NCBI GenBank assembly: GCA_017449525.1
Contig: JAFTFL010000005.1
Span: 124,001 to 188,000 of the forward strand
Direction of reading: 5' to 3'
Length of the DNA stretch: 64,000 bases
Source of the DNA: Bacteroidales bacterium
GTDB taxonomy: Bacteria; Bacteroidota; Bacteroidia; Bacteroidales; P3
A model generated the notes under the pieces. The model was not told where the DNA came from. It ran no database searches and saw nothing but the letters and a program-made list of their open reading frames with translations. The position numbers and the translations under genes are program-made. Below, piece after piece: positions 61,272 to 64,000 of this stretch. The stretch's first letter is position 1. Every line of letters starts with the position of its first letter.

Positions 61272-61274
61272 CGC

Positions 61275-61889
61275 TTAATCTAATCTGATGATGGCATCTG
61301 CCGGACAATTTTCAAAGCAGTTGCCGCAATGAAGACAATGCTCAAGCTGGATATGGAAGGGGGCACTCTCCTCGATACAAGCTTGTGGGCAATTGGCTTG
61401 GCAGGTACCACAGCCGATGCATTGTTCGGTAATCTCGAAGCCTTTGCGTTCAGGCTCTGCATGGCCCATCGTAAAGTAGGCACGGTCAATGGGTCGCACT
61501 CCGAGGTTGAAATACTCAATCTGGGCATCGCGGATGACGAAGATGATGCCTATACTGCGGGCGTCGCCGGGATAGACGTTCACCAAGTAGGGCTGTTCCT
61601 CGAAGATGACGTTCTTCCAGTGTTCCTGTTCGTCATCGGGTACAGGCTTTGCCACAGCCGAGAGGCGAATCATCTCCTTGAACTTCGTCAGCGCATGAAT
61701 CTGTACATGCCCGTCGTCCATCAGTTGCTGACAGAAGTTCTTACCACGGGCAGTGTAGAAATAGATAGCATCCGGCTCATAGTGAATAGCCGAGATGCTC
61801 CGGGTCTGTGGAAGGCCGCGCTTGTCAACGGTGGCGAATGTCAGTATGCCGACATAGCCAAGTTTCTTGATACAGGTTTCTGCGTCCAT
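61275..61889 (-). CDS. PPOx-fold flavoprotein fused to a two-[4Fe-4S] ferredoxin domain
   Basis: This 204-residue protein joins an N-terminal pyridoxamine 5'-phosphate oxidase-like domain (about 1-140: FATVDKRGLPQTRSISAIHY, AIYFYTARGKNFCQQL, PVPDDEQEHWKNVIF) to a C-terminal ferredoxin domain with two complete cluster motifs, CIGCGTCQANCPQACIE and CLHCGNCFENCPADAI. It should carry flavin and two [4Fe-4S] clusters and could pass electrons to the radical SAM enzyme encoded 2 bp upstream. That role is inference; the domains are clear. Such fusions occur in anaerobes. Confidence 0.9.
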   Translation of the reverse strand: MDAETCIKKLGYVGILTFATVDKRGLPQTRSISAIHYEPDAIYFYTARGKNFCQQLMDDGHVQIHALTKFKEMIRLSAVAKPVPDDEQEHWKNVIFEEQPYLVNVYPGDARSIGIIFVIRDAQIEYFNLGVRPIDRAYFTMGHAEPERKGFEITEQCIGCGTCQANCPQACIEESAPFHIQLEHCLHCGNCFENCPADAIIRLD

Positions 61890-61891
61890 AA

Positions 61892-62929
61892 CTATTCATT
61901 TTTCACTTCCTTCCAGCATTGAGGGTCTGGGGCATAGAAATTCTTGGTATATCCATAGGCGACGGCGGGACAGCCGCGACAGAAACGGAGCAGTTCGCAC
62001 TGGCGGCACTTCTCGAAACGTTCATGCTGGCGATAACCATCCATCTTAGGCCCGTGGAAGACATCGAATAGTTCTTCATCGACCGTACCCACATAGCTCT
62101 CAAAGCGACGACAGGCCATCAGACGCCCTTCGGCAGAAATCGTAAAGTGGCAGTTGCCGCAGTTGCAGCCGTCGTAGATGGTGTCCTCGTCGAGTCCCTC
62201 AGGAATCTTGAAGAGTCCCTTCTCGTAGAGGAAGAGCGTCCAGAGGTGATCCTTCAGATTAAATGTCGTGTCGGAGTCCTTGTACTGCTCGAACTTCGCC
62301 CAACACTCCTCCAAGAACTGACGGTAGCGCAGCGGCTCCACATGCCATGTTTCTTGATGTGCTCGGTCTTCGCTCGTCGGACAATAGCGACCGAAAGCAA
62401 AAATGTCAGCCTTGTGCTCCACGATGACATCAATCAACTGCGGTATCTCATCGATATTCGCTGCCGAAATGGTTGACATGATGGCACAGTGCATCTCGCT
62501 CTTGCGGATGGTCTCGATGGCTCGTAGCGTGGCATCGAAGGAGCCGGGCTTGCGAAACTTGTCGTGGGTCTCGCGCAGTCCGTCGAGGCTCAACTGGTAC
62601 TTTCGGCATCCCAGTGACTTCATCCGCTGGCACACCGCGTCCGTCAGATGGAATGGATTGCCCATCAGCGTAAAGGGAATGCCGCGCGAGTGAACCAGTT
62701 CCAGAAAGTCCCAGAAGCGCGAGTGCAGAATGGGGTCGCCACCCGTGATATAAAGATAAGGAGTGCGCTGCATCCGCTCCGCCATGCGCTCCACGTTTGC
62801 AAACACTGCCACCAGTCTCTCCCAAGGCATCTCAATGAGTTTAGGATGACCCTCGGAAAAGATGTAACAGTGCTTGCAACGCTGGTCGCACTCGTCAGTT
62901 ATGTGCCACTGGAATGCAAAGTAGTCCAT
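61892..62929 (-). CDS. Radical SAM/SPASM peptide-modifying enzyme, ACGX-repeat system type
   Basis: This 345-residue enzyme has the radical SAM cluster motif CDQRCKHC at residues 14-21 (CxxxCxxC), the GGDP (ITGGDPILHS) S-adenosylmethionine motif at about 65, and a Cys-rich SPASM domain at about 235-335: CNCGNCHFTISAEG, ACRRFES, CRQCELLRFCRGCPAV and a last DPQCWKE. SPASM domains hold auxiliary clusters in enzymes that modify ribosomal peptides, for example by thioether formation. The gene for a Cys-rich ACGx-repeat peptide starts 14 bp upstream, so it is the likely substrate. I recall protein family models named for an 'ACGX system'; this looks like a member. Confidence 0.92.
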   Translation of the reverse strand: MDYFAFQWHITDECDQRCKHCYIFSEGHPKLIEMPWERLVAVFANVERMAERMQRTPYLYITGGDPILHSRFWDFLELVHSRGIPFTLMGNPFHLTDAVCQRMKSLGCRKYQLSLDGLRETHDKFRKPGSFDATLRAIETIRKSEMHCAIMSTISAANIDEIPQLIDVIVEHKADIFAFGRYCPTSEDRAHQETWHVEPLRYRQFLEECWAKFEQYKDSDTTFNLKDHLWTLFLYEKGLFKIPEGLDEDTIYDGCNCGNCHFTISAEGRLMACRRFESYVGTVDEELFDVFHGPKMDGYRQHERFEKCRQCELLRFCRGCPAVAYGYTKNFYAPDPQCWKEVKNE

Positions 62930-62943
62930 TGGGATGCGTGTGA

Positions 62944-63204
62944 TTACTTGTCACCTGCTCCGCAAGCAGAACCGCAAGCAGCGGGTTTCTCTTCTTTGTC
63001 ACCTGCACCGCATGCTGTACCGCAAGCAGCAGGTTTTTCCTCTGCAGGTTTGTCACCAGCACCACATGCTGAACCACAGGCAGTTGGCTTCTCCTCGGCG
63101 GGCTTATCGCCAGCACCGCAGGCTGCACCACAGGCAGTGGGTTTCTCACTCTGTTTCAACATTCCCTGTGCGCTGTGCGCAAAGTTGCAATCCATTCTTT
63201 TCAT
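62944..63204 (-). CDS. ACGx-repeat precursor peptide (probable RiPP substrate)
   Basis: This 86-residue peptide has an N-terminal part (residues 1-22, with MDCNFAHSAQG) and four tandem copies of ACGxACGAGDK at Cys pairs 25/29, 43/47, 61/65 and 77/81, with x = Ala, Ser, Thr, Ser. Copies 1-3 repeat every 18 residues with a KPAEEKP(T/A) linker; the last interval is 16. Every repeat Cys is followed by Gly, and the repeats end Gly-Asp-Lys. A Cys-every-4-residues pattern next to a radical SAM/SPASM gene is typical of RiPP precursors with multiple cores. The start at ATG 63204 is 62 bp below the promoter element. Confidence 0.9.
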   Translation of the reverse strand: MKRMDCNFAHSAQGMLKQSEKPTACGAACGAGDKPAEEKPTACGSACGAGDKPAEEKPAACGTACGAGDKEEKPAACGSACGAGDK

Positions 63205-63511
63205 TGTTCTTCAATATTTTATTAGTTATACTTACTTAATGGTTACTTTACTTCTATAACCACTGCAAAGTTATCACATCTTCTTCAAACAACAATGAAC
63301 ACACCTCAAAGTATGACACTGCTTTTTAGAAACTAATATTTATTATCAATGATTTACAAGAATGAGATTTATGAATTTATAGAGAATACGAATAGTAAGA
63401 TGTTCAACTCCATCAATTGATAAGTCGGTGCCCTACTCTGCTGTATTGTATTATACTTGGGCAAGCGTCTCCTTGCACCACCGAGTAGGAAGCGTTCTTC
63501 GATTTCAGATT
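63205..63511. other. Region upstream of the peptide operon
   Basis: AT-rich; holds the operon promoter. No further gene is seen. Confidence 0.4.
63266..63273 (-). promoter_or_regulatory. Promoter -7 element for the peptide operon (TAACTTTG)
   Basis: The minus strand reads TAACTTTG, about 62 bp before the precursor start; a -33 TTTG at the usual distance is not clear. No other promoter-like element is seen within the five-gene operon. Confidence 0.5.
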
Positions 63512-63919
63512 CTATTGCCGTCGTTTAATCTTGGAAACGGCATCGTGGACGAGTATCTCCTCAGATTTCGGGGTTGTCTTAATCGTGATGTAGGCTCCGG
63601 CTGGACGGGTGAGGTAGCCGCTGACAAGGAGTTGCACCAGCACTTCCTTCAAATGGCCGTAATCAGCGCCACGGAGCCGCCCGAAGTAGGGGTTGTGGGG
63701 GGAGATTGTATCGCGCCAACCGTGGAATGTCCTCGCCGAGCAAGATGCTGTAGATGGTGGAGGATCCAAAGGCGCTCGCCCGACTTGTCGCGACTGCCAC
63801 TTGCGCCGTCCGCAAAACGTCCCGTCCGCTTTGAATGTCAGTTGCTCGTATGTCCGCTGCTTCTCTATTGTTTTCTCAATGTGCCAGAGCCAATGATGAA
63901 CGGTTCGTATTGTGCCCAC
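63512..63919 (-). pseudogene. RecQ-like (RQC/winged-helix) relic, frameshifted
   Basis: The frame ending at 63512 has YFGRLRGADYGHLKEVLVQL and LVSGYLTRPAGAYITIKTTP, like the winged-helix end of RecQ helicases. The matching upstream part, AFGSSTIYSILLGEDIPRLA, lies in a different frame just before it (about 63700-63780). A frameshift therefore splits the domain. DNA farther upstream to the window edge gives only short protein-like stretches. Either a decayed recQ-like gene or its C-terminal remnant. Confidence 0.5.
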
Positions 63920-64000
63920 AGTTGCTCCGTCTTTTCATAAGCCTCTGGGCCAGACTATTCAGGGTCGCTGCTGCAAGAGGTGAGGGAGAGGGTTGCAAAC

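Noticed and set aside
63428..63940. Plus-strand 170-codon frame at the window end
   Set aside because: No family similarity; the minus strand shows a clear RecQ-like relic over the same DNA.

Overview
The window reads as a chromosomal segment of a Bacteroidota bacterium, most likely order Bacteroidales. The signs are TAnnTTTG -7 promoter elements (sometimes with an upstream TTTG), a TonB receptor with an N-terminal carboxypeptidase-regulatory-like domain next to DUF4249 lipoproteins, type IX secretion (T9SS) C-terminal sorting domains, an HU-HIG protein, DUF3109, a two-gene transketolase and a DAHP synthase/chorismate mutase fusion. I cannot name a family or genus. Most coding DNA is GC-rich; about 53.4-56.9 kb and 58-60 kb look AT-richer and hold a restriction-modification pair, gene relics and small unknown genes. 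I recognised no rRNA, tRNA or CRISPR array.

Layout. 0-5 kb: 5'-truncated RluA-type pseudouridine synthase, YqaA-like membrane protein, and a first pair of secreted proteins (A1/B1). 5-9.6 kb: TonB-dependent receptor with two DUF4249 lipoproteins. 9.6-14.2 kb: 2-hydroxyacid dehydrogenase/DUF3109, then a minus-strand group DUF805-ribF-LRR-omega-amidase. 14.8-20 kb: yidC, nhaD and a membrane-anchored transglycosylase-like protein. 20.4-23.3 kb: minus-strand ABC transporter operon ending in a GntR regulator. 24-28.4 kb: aroA-pheA fusion converging on a surface-polysaccharide group (NlpC/P60, O-antigen ligase-like, Wzz-like). 28.8-36.7 kb: lipoprotein, transketolase N-half, vWA protein, HU-HIG, beta-CASP nuclease, cstA, YD-repeat-like protein. 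36.7-39.6 kb: dead DUF4160/DUF2442 pair, LOG protein, CsaA-like protein, HEAT-like protein and MmcQ. 40.4-51.1 kb: a 2352-residue secreted repeat protein and a second secreted pair (A2/B2). 51.5-58 kb: transposase relic, rubredoxin-fused metallo-beta-lactamase, DUF454, a LOG pseudogene, zinc-ribbon/membrane pair, type II R-M system and transketolase C-half. 59.9-63.2 kb: a tight operon encoding a Cys-rich ACGxACG-repeat peptide, a radical SAM/SPASM enzyme, a PPOx-ferredoxin fusion, an MDR oxidoreductase and an HxlR regulator. The window ends in a frameshifted RecQ-like relic.

Two things stand out. First, seven intergenic regions carry arrays phased at 22 bp (an eighth is looser). Three share a GCCGTACGGC palindrome core, while the others have unrelated locus-specific sequence but the same period. 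Second, the ACGx-repeat peptide operon looks like a RiPP-type (ribosomally made, enzyme-modified peptide) system with a redox module. I also found two divergent copies of a co-transcribed secreted protein pair and a transketolase whose two subunit genes lie about 27 kb apart on opposite strands.
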